A DNA stretch of 5,901 nt from an uncultured Megasphaera sp. GTDB taxonomy: Bacteria > Bacillota > Negativicutes > Veillonellales > Megasphaeraceae. The stretch spans positions 1-5,901 of the forward strand of contig NZ_CATWFF010000130.1 of assembly GCF_958350005.1 (NCBI RefSeq), in the 5' to 3' direction. Under the pieces are notes generated by a model. The model did not search any database. It was not told the DNA's origin and saw nothing but the letters and a program-made list of their open reading frames with translations. The position numbers were made by a program, and so were the translations under genes. Positions 5,883 to 5,901 of the stretch are shown piece by piece (positions within the stretch are counted from its first letter, which is position 1; each line of letters begins with the position of its first letter).

Positions 5883-5901
5883 TTAGCACTCGGACATATA
5901 G
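5883..5901 (+). promoter_or_regulatory. CIRCE operator (HrcA site), cut by the window edge
   Basis: TTAGCACTC at 5883-5891 is the exact left arm of the CIRCE element. It is followed by a 9-nt spacer (5892-5900), and the final base of the window is G, the first base of the expected right arm GAGTGCTAA. CIRCE binds the heat-shock repressor HrcA and is found upstream of groESL, and in some bacteria hrcA-grpE-dnaK. Given the thiL-tsaD neighbourhood in Firmicutes, groES-groEL is the likelier target. The right arm is not visible. Confidence 0.88.

Overview
The window is one compact plus-strand gene cluster with no mobile elements, RNA genes or CRISPR. It carries seven genes in the order thiL - tsaE - tsaB - rimI - tsaD - histidine kinase - ANTAR response regulator. 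The genes overlap or are separated by gaps of at most 12 bp, so they probably form one transcription unit. Gene content and order (thiL-tsaE-tsaB-rimI-tsaD, known in Bacillus as ydiA to ydiE, with groES further downstream), the AGGAGG-type ribosome sites, the CIRCE element at the right edge and the EutW/PdtaS-type kinase with an ANTAR regulator all point to a Firmicute. The moderately G+C-rich base composition suggests a Negativicute such as a Megasphaera relative. That placement is inference; no 16S or other marker is present.

Layout. Positions 1-120 are non-coding: a small dyad, a plausible sigma-A promoter and a leader of about 30 nt with a good ribosome site. Positions 121-1143 encode thiamine-monophosphate kinase. 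Positions 1115-3778 hold three of the tRNA t6A modification genes (tsaE, tsaB, tsaD) with the ribosomal-protein acetyltransferase gene rimI between tsaB and tsaD. tsaC/sua5, needed for the first step of t6A synthesis, is not here. Positions 3791-5806 encode a soluble sensor kinase (N-terminal sensor domain, PAS, HisKA_2, HATPase_c) and its partner, a receiver-ANTAR protein expected to act on RNA as an antiterminator. Positions 5807-5901 hold a long interrupted inverted repeat that overlaps a strong sigma-A promoter, followed by the left half and complete 9-nt spacer of a CIRCE operator. The next gene, outside the window, is therefore very likely groES-groEL or another HrcA-regulated chaperone operon.

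How the genes fit together. TsaB, TsaD and TsaE form the threonylcarbamoyl-transfer machine acting on A37 of ANN-decoding tRNAs. RimI acetylates ribosomal protein S18. ThiL makes the cofactor thiamine diphosphate. These are housekeeping functions. The two-component antitermination pair at the 3' end is the least expected part: it is co-directional and tightly spaced with translation-fidelity genes, no target operon is visible, and its signal and RNA targets cannot be deduced from this window.
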